NCBI GenBank assembly: GCA_964244295.1
Contig: CAXTIG010000032.1
Coordinates: forward strand, 1-64,000
Reading direction: 5' to 3'
Length of the DNA stretch: 64,000 nt
Origin: JAJAZB01 sp964244295
Lineage (GTDB): Bacteria; Bacteroidota; Bacteroidia; Cytophagales; Spirosomataceae
A model generated the notes under the pieces. That model did not search any database and was not told the origin of the DNA. It saw only the letters and a program-made list of their open reading frames with translations. The translations under genes were made by a program, and so were the position numbers. Within the stretch, counting starts at the first letter, position 1. Every line of letters starts with the position of its first letter. Positions 42,525-50,389 of the stretch are shown piece by piece.

Positions 42525-42959
42525 ATGCAAACCCGTTTACTGCTCACCGTTTGCTGCTGCTGTTTCGCGCTTGCCGCCCAGGCCGCGCCCAAACCCCGCC
42601 CGGCGGAAGCCGACATCCGCGCCGCGCTCGACTCCACCTCGGCGGGCTGGAACCGGGGCGATTTAAAAACCTACCTTGCCTACTATACCCCGAACGCCCA
42701 GGAAATGGGTCCCAACGGCCCGCGCGGCGGCGTGGAGGTAATCGAAAACACGATGAAAAACGGCTTCTGGAAAACGGGCCGCCCGCTCCAGCAACTCCAC
42801 TTCGAGCACGTCGCCGTGCGAATGCTGGGCAAAGCCAACGCGATGGTCACCGGCCAGTACGTCCTGACCGGCGGCGACAAACCCAACCGCACGGGCTGGT
42901 TTACGACGGTGTGGGAAAAGACGAAGGACGGGTGGCGGATGATTTTTGATCATTCGTAG
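42525..42959 (+). CDS. Secreted NTF2-like (DUF4440) protein
   Basis: A 144-residue protein with leader MQTRLLLTVCCCCFALAAQA. NTF2-like features are IRAALDSTSAGWNRGDLKTYLAYY, GPRGGVEVIENTMKNGFW and WFTTVWEKTKDGWRMIFDHS, the last being the standard DUF4440 ending. It may bind or transform a small hydrophobic molecule. A 46-bp stretch of its 3' end (42883-42928) is repeated at 44021-44066 outside any complete gene copy, a sign of rearrangement here. Confidence 0.87.
   Translation: MQTRLLLTVCCCCFALAAQAAPKPRPAEADIRAALDSTSAGWNRGDLKTYLAYYTPNAQEMGPNGPRGGVEVIENTMKNGFWKTGRPLQQLHFEHVAVRMLGKANAMVTGQYVLTGGDKPNRTGWFTTVWEKTKDGWRMIFDHS
42883..42928 (+). repeat. 46-bp direct repeat, copy A (in NTF2-like gene)
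   Basis: Identical over 46 bases to 44021-44066; it encodes the NRTGWFTTVWEKTKDG region. After the identical part both copies remain partly similar (GATTTTTGATCATT against GATTTTGATTGTCAT), with about 13 bases missing in copy B. Confidence 0.85.
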
Positions 42960-43012
42960 GGGAAACGGACCCACAAGGCTTGTAGCGTTTGGCTACGTTT
43001 CTTACTTTTACA

Positions 43013-43258
43013 ATGGCTTGGCCTATGTTCGACAATTTCGAGGGAATCAAGATTTACGTGTACGACTTCGATCACCCGCCGCCGCATTTTCACGCCATCA
43101 GCGCCGAGTACGAAGCTCAGATCAGTATCCAAACCCTCGACGTGTTACGCGGCGAAATGCCACCGGCCAAACTGAAGAAAATAATTCGGTGGGCGAAAGA
43201 AAATCAAGCCTTGCTGCTCGCCGAATTTGAAACCCTGAATCCGCCCAAAGAGCGATGA
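43013..43258 (+). CDS. DUF4160 protein
   Basis: An 81-residue protein with MFDNFEGIKIYVYDFDHPPPHFHAISAEYEA near the start; the IKIYVYDFDHPPPHFH motif defines DUF4160. The start at 43013 (MAWPMFDNFEG) is used. Its stop overlaps the next ATG (ATGA at 43255-43258). DUF4160 with DUF2442 is a common pair in bacteria with toxin-antitoxin-like behaviour, although a biochemical role has not been shown to my knowledge. Confidence 0.9.
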   Translation: MAWPMFDNFEGIKIYVYDFDHPPPHFHAISAEYEAQISIQTLDVLRGEMPPAKLKKIIRWAKENQALLLAEFETLNPPKER

Positions 43259-43704
43259 AAGCACCCCGGCTCGTTAAGATTTTAGCTGTCGAACCGTTCC
43301 GAATCACTGCGTTGTGGACGAACGGCGAAGTACGAATCAACGACTTTGCTGGTAAACTGGAGCAATTCAAGCAAAGCGAGCGGTACCAGCAATTGGCCGA
43401 TTTTGAGGAATTCAGCCGGGTTGAAGTTGGCGCGGGCGATACGCTGACCTGGCCCCGGCTGCAATTTAAAAACAGCAAAGGCCAGCAAAGCGCCATCGCC
43501 TTCGATCCCGACGTGTTGCTGGCCGAAAGCACCCTGACCGAACCGCCCACGCACATTGAAATCGACCCCACGCACGAATTTACCCAAGCCGATTACGCCC
43601 GCCGCAAGGGCCTCAGCCCCTCGAAAGTACGAACCTGGGTAAAGCGCGGTAAACTCAAAAGCCGCTACGTGCCGCATCTGGATTTGACGTTGGTGGTGGA
43701 GTAA
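43255..43704 (+). CDS. DUF2442 protein with C-terminal HTH-like tail
   Basis: A 149-residue protein. The N-terminal ~85 residues form a DUF2442 domain (ILAVEPFRITALWTNGEVRIN, FSRVEVGAGDTLTWP, AIAFDPDVLLAEST). The C-terminal ~50 residues (FTQADYARRKGLSPSKVRTW) look like a MerR- or HTH-type DNA-binding segment, so it could repress its own pair. It overlaps the DUF4160 gene by 4 bp and is followed by a small gene of unknown function. Confidence 0.88.
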   Translation: MKAPRLVKILAVEPFRITALWTNGEVRINDFAGKLEQFKQSERYQQLADFEEFSRVEVGAGDTLTWPRLQFKNSKGQQSAIAFDPDVLLAESTLTEPPTHIEIDPTHEFTQADYARRKGLSPSKVRTWVKRGKLKSRYVPHLDLTLVVE

Positions 43705-43794
43705 AAAAAGGAGGTTTTAGATGTAAGGCTTTCGGCAAGTGAATGATACCTCTAGCTCATTCAGAGTCGATACCCCTGAAATTTTAATTTAGCC

Positions 43795-44010
43795 ATGAAT
43801 CCCTACCTCGATTTTAAGCAAAAAGCCGCCGCCCGCTTGGCGCCGTTTGTCAACGATCCTGCCGGGTTACTGGCGTATCTCAAACCCTACCAGCAAACCG
43901 CTCTTGAACACCAGCGCCTCCGTCCGGTGCGGCCCCGGCCAATTCACCCGGTGGTCACCTGGAAGCCCCTCATTCCGGCCCCCGCTCCGCGTGGGTTTTG
44001 GAAGAAATAG
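43795..44010 (+). CDS. Small basic protein, uncertain
   Basis: A 71-residue open frame beginning MNPYLDFKQKAAARLAPFVN and ending in a proline- and arginine-rich tail (RPVRPRPIHPVVTWKPLIP). Base and codon use resemble the neighbours and the ATG follows a TAATTTAG stretch. No family is recognised, and it may be a chance frame or a truncated gene. Confidence 0.4.
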   Translation: MNPYLDFKQKAAARLAPFVNDPAGLLAYLKPYQQTALEHQRLRPVRPRPIHPVVTWKPLIPAPAPRGFWKK

Positions 44011-44020
44011 GTTTACAAAT

Positions 44021-44066
44021 CCAACCGCACGGGCTGGTTTACGACGGTGTGGGAAAAGACGAAGGA
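44021..44066 (+). repeat. 46-bp direct repeat, copy B (gene remnant)
   Basis: Exact copy of 42883-42928 from the NTF2-like gene, here without the rest of that gene. It lies between the small gene at 43795 and the AT-rich AlbA gene. It marks the right border of the DUF4160/DUF2442 segment. Confidence 0.85.
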
Positions 44067-44113
44067 GGAAAAGATTTTGATTGTCATGTACTGTAAGACA
44101 GATAATTTTTCCA

Positions 44114-45166
44114 ATGGACACCAGTTACGCAGAATCTTATTTTGGAAAGCCATTACGAGAAATAAATCAAAATGATGTAAAATCATTTTTTTTGAATCCT
44201 CAAGAAGAAACCGAAACTATTGAGTTTAAGTCATTTTTTGAAAATAACTCAGCCAACTACAGCCACAAAGAGAATGCAGTTCTTAAAACAATTTGTGCTT
44301 TCCTTAATTCCGGCGGCGGTCTTCTTATTTGGGGGGCACCTTCTGGGGAGTTGGATTCTCAAAGGAATATCAAGACATTCACTGGAGAGTTATCGCCTGT
44401 TGGAGTGAGAATAGAGAAAGATAGCTTTATTTCGAAGATTGCTAATCGAATTATACCGTTAAGTAATTTAATCAATTTTCATTCAATTGAAGTTGGTGAC
44501 TCAAAGTACATTTATCTTTTTGATGTTCAGCAGAGTATTAGTAGGCCTCACCGCTTTGATGATAAGTACTGGATTCGGATGGACGGACAGACGAAAGTAG
44601 CTCCACATCACATCGTTGAAGCACTTTTTAAACAAATCTCATTTCCTATTCTTGGAGGCTATATCAAGTTTGAGAAGTGTAAATTGATTTACAATCAAAA
44701 TGCATTTCTCATATTTGGGAAAATCTTTATTTTCAATCATTCTAAAAATCAGAACGAATTTGACATCTATTTTAGTTTGTCAATATCACAAGGAAAACTG
44801 AGAGCCATGTCACGTGATTCGGAAATCGGAATTTTTTCGAACAAATATCAAACATACCGGAGAGAGGAAGTCAGTAAAATATTGAGTTATAGCCATGCAC
44901 CCTACCATGATTTTTGCGTCGAACTGCCACATAGTTTTTGCAATAACTTGGAAAATAAATTAGAAATAATGTTAACATTTGGAGGGCGGACTAGTCCAAT
45001 GAAAAAATCTGAATATTTACTACAAGTTGACGACACAAGTATTTTAAATCTTAATTTTGAAGATAAAACAAAAAATGTATTTCGTATTTCTGAAAGTTTA
45101 AATGAAATGATGAATACTTGGGAAGAAGATGAAGATAAGCGAGTAAGATTTTTACTTGATCAATAA
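44114..45166 (+). CDS. AlbA_2 (Schlafen-like) domain protein, AT-rich, likely acquired
   Basis: A 350-residue protein starting MDTSYAESYFGKPLREINQN at 44114. The N-terminal AlbA_2 domain spans about residues 30-170: ETETIEFKSFFENN, AFLNSGGGLLIWGAPSGEL and KYIYLFDVQQSISRPHRFDDKYWIRMD-like with the final R-x-DGQT motif. The C-terminal half is all-beta and unassigned (LIYNQNAFLIFGKIFIFN). Base composition is far more AT-rich than anything around it except bases 1-340, and codon use is different, so it was probably acquired recently. Similar proteins appear in defence islands, but a defence role is only a guess. Confidence 0.85.
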   Translation: MDTSYAESYFGKPLREINQNDVKSFFLNPQEETETIEFKSFFENNSANYSHKENAVLKTICAFLNSGGGLLIWGAPSGELDSQRNIKTFTGELSPVGVRIEKDSFISKIANRIIPLSNLINFHSIEVGDSKYIYLFDVQQSISRPHRFDDKYWIRMDGQTKVAPHHIVEALFKQISFPILGGYIKFEKCKLIYNQNAFLIFGKIFIFNHSKNQNEFDIYFSLSISQGKLRAMSRDSEIGIFSNKYQTYRREEVSKILSYSHAPYHDFCVELPHSFCNNLENKLEIMLTFGGRTSPMKKSEYLLQVDDTSILNLNFEDKTKNVFRISESLNEMMNTWEEDEDKRVRFLLDQ

Positions 45167-45235
45167 TAACTCTTGCTATTATTGTTTTTCAAAACTGCTA
45201 ACTACAAACGCCCGGAGTTCGTTAACCACGCTCAC

Positions 45236-45868
45236 CTATAACTCCTCCAAAACCACCTCCCGGTACCAAACCTCCGCCTTCCCACCCCCGTGAATCTGCA
45301 ACCCAATCAACCCGGTTTGAGGTAGAGAAATATCCGGTTCGGTGTAGTCTACGGTCTGTTTCCCGTTGAGAAACAGGCGGATGCGGCGGCCTTCGGCGCG
45401 GATTTCGTAGTCGTTCCAATCATTCGGTTTTAACAGGCGGGCCACCAGCGCGGAGTCGGGACCGGCGAGGGTCTTGTTTCGCCGCGATTCGTCGTAGAGG
45501 CTGGCCCAGTAGCCCGCCCCGAGGTCGGCCTGGTAGCCGGTCATTTCGTAGGCCGGATCGCTCAGGCGTGTGCTGCGAAACTGAATGCCTGCGTTGACGA
45601 AGCCCGTGCCGGTCAGTTTGAATTGCAGGCGCAGCACGAAGTTGCCGTAGGCACGGGTGGTACAGAGGAAATCGTTGTGCGGCACGGTCGTGGTGAGGGA
45701 GCCGCCCACCAAGGCCCCCTCCTGAATGCGCCAGGTGCGCAGCGTGTCGCCCTCCCAACCCCGGAACGTGCGCCCGTCGAAGAGGCGGATGGGTTTGGGT
45801 TTGACGGACGAACGGAATCCAACCGTCAGCAAGCAGGTCAGGAGCAGAAAAGCGGGAGTGGATTTCAT
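45236..45868 (-). CDS. DUF1080 (3-keto-disaccharide hydrolase-like) secreted protein
   Basis: A 210-residue protein; the start at 45868 gives leader MKSTPAFLLLTCLLTVGF. The concanavalin-like fold shows in IRLFDGRTFRGWEGDTLRTW, LVGGSLTTTVPHNDFLCTT, NAGIQFRSTRLSD and LKPNDWNDYEIRAEGRRIRLF, with VDYTEPD near the end. DUF1080 proteins act on 3-keto-glycosides or bind sugars, often beside the Gfo/Idh/MocA and isomerase proteins also found in this window (14649, 32760), which suggests a distributed 3-keto-sugar pathway. Confidence 0.9.
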   Translation of the reverse strand: MKSTPAFLLLTCLLTVGFRSSVKPKPIRLFDGRTFRGWEGDTLRTWRIQEGALVGGSLTTTVPHNDFLCTTRAYGNFVLRLQFKLTGTGFVNAGIQFRSTRLSDPAYEMTGYQADLGAGYWASLYDESRRNKTLAGPDSALVARLLKPNDWNDYEIRAEGRRIRLFLNGKQTVDYTEPDISLPQTGLIGLQIHGGGKAEVWYREVVLEEL

Positions 45869-45929
45869 GGGCGCATTCGTTGGCGTCGTTGTCCGGGGCG
45901 AACGTACGGGTTTTATTTGAAAAAGCGAC

Positions 45930-46015
45930 GGGGTCACCCTGAGCGTAGTCGAAGGGCGTGCGGCTGGTCAGCGCTGGCCCACCGCACGCCCTTCGACTAC
46001 GCTCAGGGTGACCCC
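45930..46015. repeat. Palindrome with conserved loop (copy 3 of 3)
   Basis: Left arm GGGGTCACCCTGAGCGTAGT... (45930-45960), loop CGGCTGGTCAGCGCTGGCCC with ACC (45961-45983), right arm complement (45984-46015). The loop contains GGTCAGCGCTGGCC, itself nearly palindromic. The element lies between divergent genes ending and starting at 45868 and 46142. Confidence 0.9.
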
Positions 46016-46141
46016 TGCAATTCACCGCCCTGTTTCAACGTCACACCAATTGCGCTCGTTTTGGCCCCGTTTGTCAACCCAAACCCACCCACTGCTAGTT
46101 CCGGCTGGCGTGGCCCCTAGCCCGGTGTCAACTTTGCGGGC

Positions 46142-46843
46142 ATGGAACGCTTCCTTACCTCGCTCATCGCCAGCCTCTGCACGGCCCCGCTGCTTTTCTT
46201 CCTGGTCTCGTGGTGGATTTGGCAACAAGGCCAGACGGGCGGCCCCGACGCCCGCCTCGGCAACGCGTACCTCGGTACCTGGCTGGGTTTTCTGGCGGCA
46301 GGGTTGGGCTTTTTCGTTCTCTGGTTGCTGGCTTACCGATTTCTGACGGGCACTTACCTGCGGCACCTTCAACTAGCCGACGCGCTGGGACTGCTGGCCT
46401 GGGCTTTGGTGTGGGGACAGTACGACGCCGGGCAACCCAAGCGGCTGGAGTACAACGACCACCGCGCCAACCTGGAAGTGGAAGTACGCGCCGCCCGCTG
46501 GCTCCTCAGCGGCAAGCCCGTCGATGCCGTCGTTTCGATGGATTTTGTCGGTGGAGACGACCTCAGTTCCCCGCATCCCGACCGGGTACGCGAGGAAGAA
46601 GCCTACGTGATTCTGCCCTGGGAAACGGCCCCGCTGTCAGTGAAAGACTGGGCCGTGCGGGTATTCGTCCACCAACGCCCCGTACTTTTTCCCTTGAATT
46701 TGCCCAAACGCCCGACCCAATCGACGGAGTGGTCCGACTGGGCGGCCCCGACTCCGTACCAGGACGAAGCCCTGACCGATGGCGTTCGGCAGGGGCTGGC
46801 GTTGCGGTACCGGTTCCGGCTGGTTCCGTACGGAACACCGTGA
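46142..46843 (+). CDS. Membrane protein of unknown function
   Basis: A 233-residue protein with two N-terminal membrane helices (LIASLCTAPLLFFLVSWWIW and LGTWLGFLAAGLGFFVLWLL) and a soluble part of about 130 residues that starts ADALGLLAWALVWGQYDAG. A proline-rich segment (PVLFPLNLPKRPTQS) precedes the end. No domain is recognised. It precedes another small membrane protein gene by 37 bp, and the two are probably cotranscribed. Confidence 0.7.
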   Translation: MERFLTSLIASLCTAPLLFFLVSWWIWQQGQTGGPDARLGNAYLGTWLGFLAAGLGFFVLWLLAYRFLTGTYLRHLQLADALGLLAWALVWGQYDAGQPKRLEYNDHRANLEVEVRAARWLLSGKPVDAVVSMDFVGGDDLSSPHPDRVREEEAYVILPWETAPLSVKDWAVRVFVHQRPVLFPLNLPKRPTQSTEWSDWAAPTPYQDEALTDGVRQGLALRYRFRLVPYGTP

Positions 46844-46880
46844 TTTTTCGATTCCAGGTGGACTCACCGCTGTAAAATCC

Positions 46881-47321
46881 ATGAACCCCAATTCCCCCGC
46901 TTTTGCCCTGCTCATCGCCTTCGGCGGCGTTTTCTTCGGTACCGGTTTCTTTTTCGTAGGCCGCTACCTCTGGCGCGAAGGGCGTGAACTCCGCCGGGAG
47001 GGCGTCGGGGTCAGGGCGACGATTTTGCAAAAAATAAACAAGGGCGGCTGGGACGGCAACGGGTTGCGTTGCGCGTTCCGGGATGCTGCCGGCGCGCACG
47101 AAGTCGAACTAACGGTTTCTTCAAAACTCTGGCACCAGATTCGGGAAAACGGCACCGTGCCGCTCACGCTGCTCCCCGGGCAGCTCGAAACGGTTCGCGT
47201 CGGGTCGCCCTTCGGCTGGAAACTGCGGGGTGTGATCGGGCTGGGGATGATGGCGGTTGGGGTGTTGGCGGGGTTCGGGTTTCTTATCGGCGGCCTCTGG
47301 GAGGCATTTATGCTTCGCTGA
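46881..47321 (+). CDS. DUF3592-like small membrane protein
   Basis: A 146-residue protein starting MNPNSPAFALLIAFGGVFFG at 46881; the upstream extension overlaps the previous gene and is rejected. Two membrane helices (FALLIAFGGVFFGTGFFFVG at the start, GLGMMAVGVLAGFGFLIGGL at the end) flank a beta-rich soluble part with GVRATILQKINKGGWDGNGL and TVPLTLLPGQLETVRVG. This two-helix layout resembles DUF3592 proteins. Function unknown. Confidence 0.75.
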   Translation: MNPNSPAFALLIAFGGVFFGTGFFFVGRYLWREGRELRREGVGVRATILQKINKGGWDGNGLRCAFRDAAGAHEVELTVSSKLWHQIRENGTVPLTLLPGQLETVRVGSPFGWKLRGVIGLGMMAVGVLAGFGFLIGGLWEAFMLR

Positions 47322-47358
47322 AAACAGGCGTGGTTCAAGGTCGAAGGGCGGATGTGAC

Positions 47359-47555
47359 GTCATTGCGAGCGGAGGCAATTCGATGGAGTGGAACGACATC
47401 GAATTGCCGGAGCGAAGCAATCCCCCGCCGGAGACCAAAATAGCCAAAACCAAGTAAGTTTCCTGACGCTATCTTAGTCTCCGGCGGGGGATTGCTTCGC
47501 TCCGGGTGAAAAGGCTCGCTTCGCTTGTCTTTTCACCCTCCGCTCGCAATGACGC
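47359..47555. repeat. Nested palindromes GTCATTGCGAGCGGAG / CGGAGCGAAGCAATC
   Basis: Outer arms CGTCATTGCGAGCGGA (from 47358) and its complement TCCGCTCGCAATGACG (to 47555) enclose an inner pair CGGAGCGAAGCAATCCCCCG (about 47408-47435) and its complement (about 47478-47505). It fills the 320-bp gap 47322-47641, and the strand around 47507-47540 is part of the same structure. I see no gene in the gap. Confidence 0.85.
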
Positions 47556-47641
47556 GAATCATGGAAAGGTGTTCTTGGGCTTTTCAGCCAAAAATCGGTA
47601 CGTTGCCGTCGCGTCTGCTTCGGGCGCGGCGTTCGATTTTT

Positions 47642-48574
47642 ATGCTGCCTTACTTTCCCTTCGGTCTACGTTACAACGAAAAAATGGGCACCGCGCCCCT
47701 GCGCGAAGGTGAGCGGCTGATCGAACCCGACGGACGCTACGAAGCCGAAATTTCCTTCAAACGAAACCTGCTCGCCGCCGATCCCGACTACTGCACGCAG
47801 GCCCCGCCCGAAACCGAAACCGCCCAGTGGGACGTGCTCGAAGCGGTTTTGGATGATTTACACCGCCACGACCCAGCCCATTTTTTCCTCAAAAAAACTG
47901 CCGATGCCTGGCACTGGCACAACCGGCAGTTGGACGAAGAAACCCGCTTTGTTTTCGGAAAATCCGCCTCGCTGCCCTTGCCACCCCTCGACTGGGTGGG
48001 GCGTCAGACGCAGGAAGATTTGCTCGTGATGCAGGGCGGAGTTCTCGCGGCCGGGCAGCTTTGCTTCGCCAACGACTGGAGTTTGGGCGAAAAAATGGGG
48101 AAGCCGTTTCTGGAAATCCACGCCCCCGTCGGGCCGGTGATTACGCCCATGCTCCACGCCGCTCAAACCCTGCTCGAACGCCTGACCCGCCCCGTTTGGC
48201 GGCTCAACTGGAGTTTCAAACTCAGCGACAGCCTTGACCAAAGTACCCGGCACCACGCGGCGCTGAAGGCGGAGTTTGGCCGAATCCTACCCACGCTGAC
48301 GCCCTCGAACCTCGGTGAGCGCGTGTGGGTGCGGGTGGAGCGCCAGACCCTCAGCCGCTTGCCGCGTTCGGGCGGGATTTTGTTCAGCGTTCGCACCTAC
48401 CAGAGTCAACTCGAAACCGAAGTGGCTGACGCTGACCGCGCCGCCCGGATACTGGCCGTGCTGCGCTCCGCGCCGGTGGAATTGCTGGACTACAAGTCGG
48501 TGACGCCTTTTTTGGGGACGTTGCTGGACTGTTTGGAAAAGAAGACAGCTTCTGACGGGCTACCACTCACTTGA
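47642..48574 (+). CDS. Haem-dependent oxidative N-demethylase-like protein (DUF3445)
   Basis: A 310-residue protein; the start at 47642 (MLPYFPFGLRYNEKMGTAPL) is used because the extension upstream is repeat sequence. DUF3445/HDOD features include DWVGRQTQEDLLVMQGG, ANDWSLGEKMGKPFLEIH and RPVWRLNWSFKLSDSLDQ, followed by WVRVERQTLSRLPRSGGILFS. A characterised member removes a methyl group from dimethylamine or related compounds using haem and a second cofactor. It converges with the caspase gene, overlapping it by 8 bp at the 3' ends. Confidence 0.85.
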   Translation: MLPYFPFGLRYNEKMGTAPLREGERLIEPDGRYEAEISFKRNLLAADPDYCTQAPPETETAQWDVLEAVLDDLHRHDPAHFFLKKTADAWHWHNRQLDEETRFVFGKSASLPLPPLDWVGRQTQEDLLVMQGGVLAAGQLCFANDWSLGEKMGKPFLEIHAPVGPVITPMLHAAQTLLERLTRPVWRLNWSFKLSDSLDQSTRHHAALKAEFGRILPTLTPSNLGERVWVRVERQTLSRLPRSGGILFSVRTYQSQLETEVADADRAARILAVLRSAPVELLDYKSVTPFLGTLLDCLEKKTASDGLPLT

Positions 48575-49529
48575 TTTTTTTCAACGGAAAGAAAAACAGA
48601 CCACCTTCGTCCCCGGCGTTGAGCAACGTTTCGTGTTGGGGGCGCTGCTGGGTGGGGCTGTTATTCGTAACCGCCTGTTCGAGCCGGGAAAATAAAATCC
48701 GGCTGCTCAGGTATTCATCCTTGTTATCGCTGAGCCGTTTGAGCAGGTAGTCAAGGAAAACGCTCTGGTCGGGTACGGGTTCTTTCGCGCCGCTGGTCAT
48801 CACTTTGCGGCTTTTGGGGCGGTAGTTGGCCGTCACGTAGGGATCGACCGTACCGCCCCGGGTGCTGATCGTGCCCCCGAAGCAGGCGTCCGTCACCAGC
48901 AACACGTGCCGTGCTTTCAGGGGCCGGAGGGCATCGACGATGGAGCTGTTGCTGATCCAGGTCGAGGTCAGGGTGGGGTCGCTGTCGGCGGGTTGCCAGT
49001 AGCCTTGTTTGGCGTCTTCGTCCCAAACGCCGTGACCGGCGTAGAAAATCAGCACGTTGTCGTCGGGAAGCGTCTGGCCGCGCAGTCGTTGCAGGGCATC
49101 CATCACGGCCGAGCGCGTGGGATTGCTCAGTACCGTGGTGGCAGCGGGTTCAAAACCGTAGCGTTGCAGCAGCACTTCGCTCAACCTCCGGGCGTCGCCG
49201 ACCGGATGCCGCAGGTCGTTCATGCCGGGGTGCGTGTAGTCGCTGACACCCATCAGCAGGGCGAAAAAGCGGCCTTTGGGTAGTTCAGCCGGGTTAGCAT
49301 CCGTCAATTCCGTACCCCGTTTGGCCGTTTGGCCAATGGCAACGCGTTGCCCCTGGCTCTCGCTCCCGGCCGCCCCGATCCGGAGTCGTTGCGAAGCGGA
49401 CGTGCCTTCGGCGGGTTTAGTTTGAATGGAAAACGACGCGCTGCCACTCTCGCCGGAGGCTTGCGCCCGGAGTGACGTTTGACAAGCGGCCCAGCCGAGC
49501 AGCAGCAAGCCAACGCAGCGGAATTTCAT
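48567..49529 (-). CDS. Exported caspase-family (C14) peptidase
   Basis: A 320-residue protein. Start ATG 49529 overlaps the stop of the upstream gene (TGATG); ATG 49538 is an alternative that adds three residues. A signal peptide (MKFRCVGLLLLGWAACQTSL) is followed by a ~70-residue linker and a caspase-like domain: LLMGVSDYTHPGMNDLRHPVGD, the catalytic His166 in IFYAGHGVW and Cys216 in VTDACFGG. It is probably periplasmic or surface-located, unlike cytosolic metacaspases in defence systems. Its target is unknown, and the neighbouring gene at 49529-50242 is its likely partner. Confidence 0.88.
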   Translation of the reverse strand: MKFRCVGLLLLGWAACQTSLRAQASGESGSASFSIQTKPAEGTSASQRLRIGAAGSESQGQRVAIGQTAKRGTELTDANPAELPKGRFFALLMGVSDYTHPGMNDLRHPVGDARRLSEVLLQRYGFEPAATTVLSNPTRSAVMDALQRLRGQTLPDDNVLIFYAGHGVWDEDAKQGYWQPADSDPTLTSTWISNSSIVDALRPLKARHVLLVTDACFGGTISTRGGTVDPYVTANYRPKSRKVMTSGAKEPVPDQSVFLDYLLKRLSDNKDEYLSSRILFSRLEQAVTNNSPTQQRPQHETLLNAGDEGGLFFFPLKKIK

Positions 49530-50242
49530 CACCGGCATTGAATTTTGTTGCCGTCGCGGAATTGGATGTCGAGCGAATTAAGATTTAAGCGGAACAGCTT
49601 GATTTCGTCAAGCACTTTGTCGGGCTTGAAAATCAGCGTGTACCGGGCACGAATGTCCCGCGCCAAATCAAAATTTGTCGCGTCACAGTTGGTAGGACAT
49701 TGGCTGGTTGAAATTCGATGTCCGTCGTACCGATCTCCTTCTTCATCAAGTAGAAAACAATACCCGGCACCAATGAAAAATTGAACGTCTTTGGTCAACG
49801 AGGTCAGGTACATCGTGATGTTCACCATCCCACCCGATTGGTTACAGGAAGCCACTTCAAACCGGAAATTCTCATTTTCCCACTTGGGCCGCGTTGCCGT
49901 GCCCCCAGCCCCCGAAGCGGCCACCGCCGTCACCTTAAATTTTACGTCGCCGTCGAGGCTGGCCACGTCTTTCAGCACGTCCCAGGTGAGTTGGTGCTTG
50001 CCGTTGGCCAGGCGTTTGCCCGTGCCCACGTCGCCCGAAACGCTTTTCAGGGGCTGGTACTCCCCGCCGTTGAGCGAGTAAAAGGCCACCACGTCGAGGG
50101 CCTGACTGGGGGCCGCGCTCAACTCGTAACTGATGACGACGGATTCGCCAGTGGTGCGGGAACTGACGTTGCCGATGGTTTGCGCCGGGAGGGTGCGCAG
50201 GCTGGCAAGCAGAGCGGGAAGTACCAGGAAAAGTGCTTTCAC
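49529..50242 (-). CDS. Secreted beta-sandwich protein, caspase partner
   Basis: A 237-residue protein; GTG 50242 is the best start (VKALFLVLPALLASLRTLPA as leader; a TTG at 50251 adds three residues). An N-terminal domain of about 100 residues reads VVISYELSAAPSQALDVVAFYSLNGG, YQPLKSVSGDVG and HQLTWDVLKDVASLDGDVKFKV, a fibronectin-like module often found fused to caspase or formylglycine domains in Bacteroidota. The C-terminal part has four cysteines (CNQSGG, CFLL, CPTNCD). The gene overlaps the caspase gene, so the pair is translationally coupled. Confidence 0.75.
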   Translation of the reverse strand: MKALFLVLPALLASLRTLPAQTIGNVSSRTTGESVVISYELSAAPSQALDVVAFYSLNGGEYQPLKSVSGDVGTGKRLANGKHQLTWDVLKDVASLDGDVKFKVTAVAASGAGGTATRPKWENENFRFEVASCNQSGGMVNITMYLTSLTKDVQFFIGAGYCFLLDEEGDRYDGHRISTSQCPTNCDATNFDLARDIRARYTLIFKPDKVLDEIKLFRLNLNSLDIQFRDGNKIQCR

Positions 50243-50389
50243 GGGAAACAAGGAGGGGTTAAAAGGGTGGCGACGAAACTAACCATAACCGAGTAGTTCT
50301 CCAGAGTCTCCGCTAAAAAAGTTGCGTTTCCCGACCCTTTTTTCTGGCTACCTTCGCAGGTCAACCGCACCAAAACCACCCGGCGTTTC

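Noticed and set aside
45420..46025. 201-residue frame translating the palindrome
   Set aside because: Its start is the translated palindrome at 45930-46015 and the remainder is the wrong frame of the DUF1080 gene.
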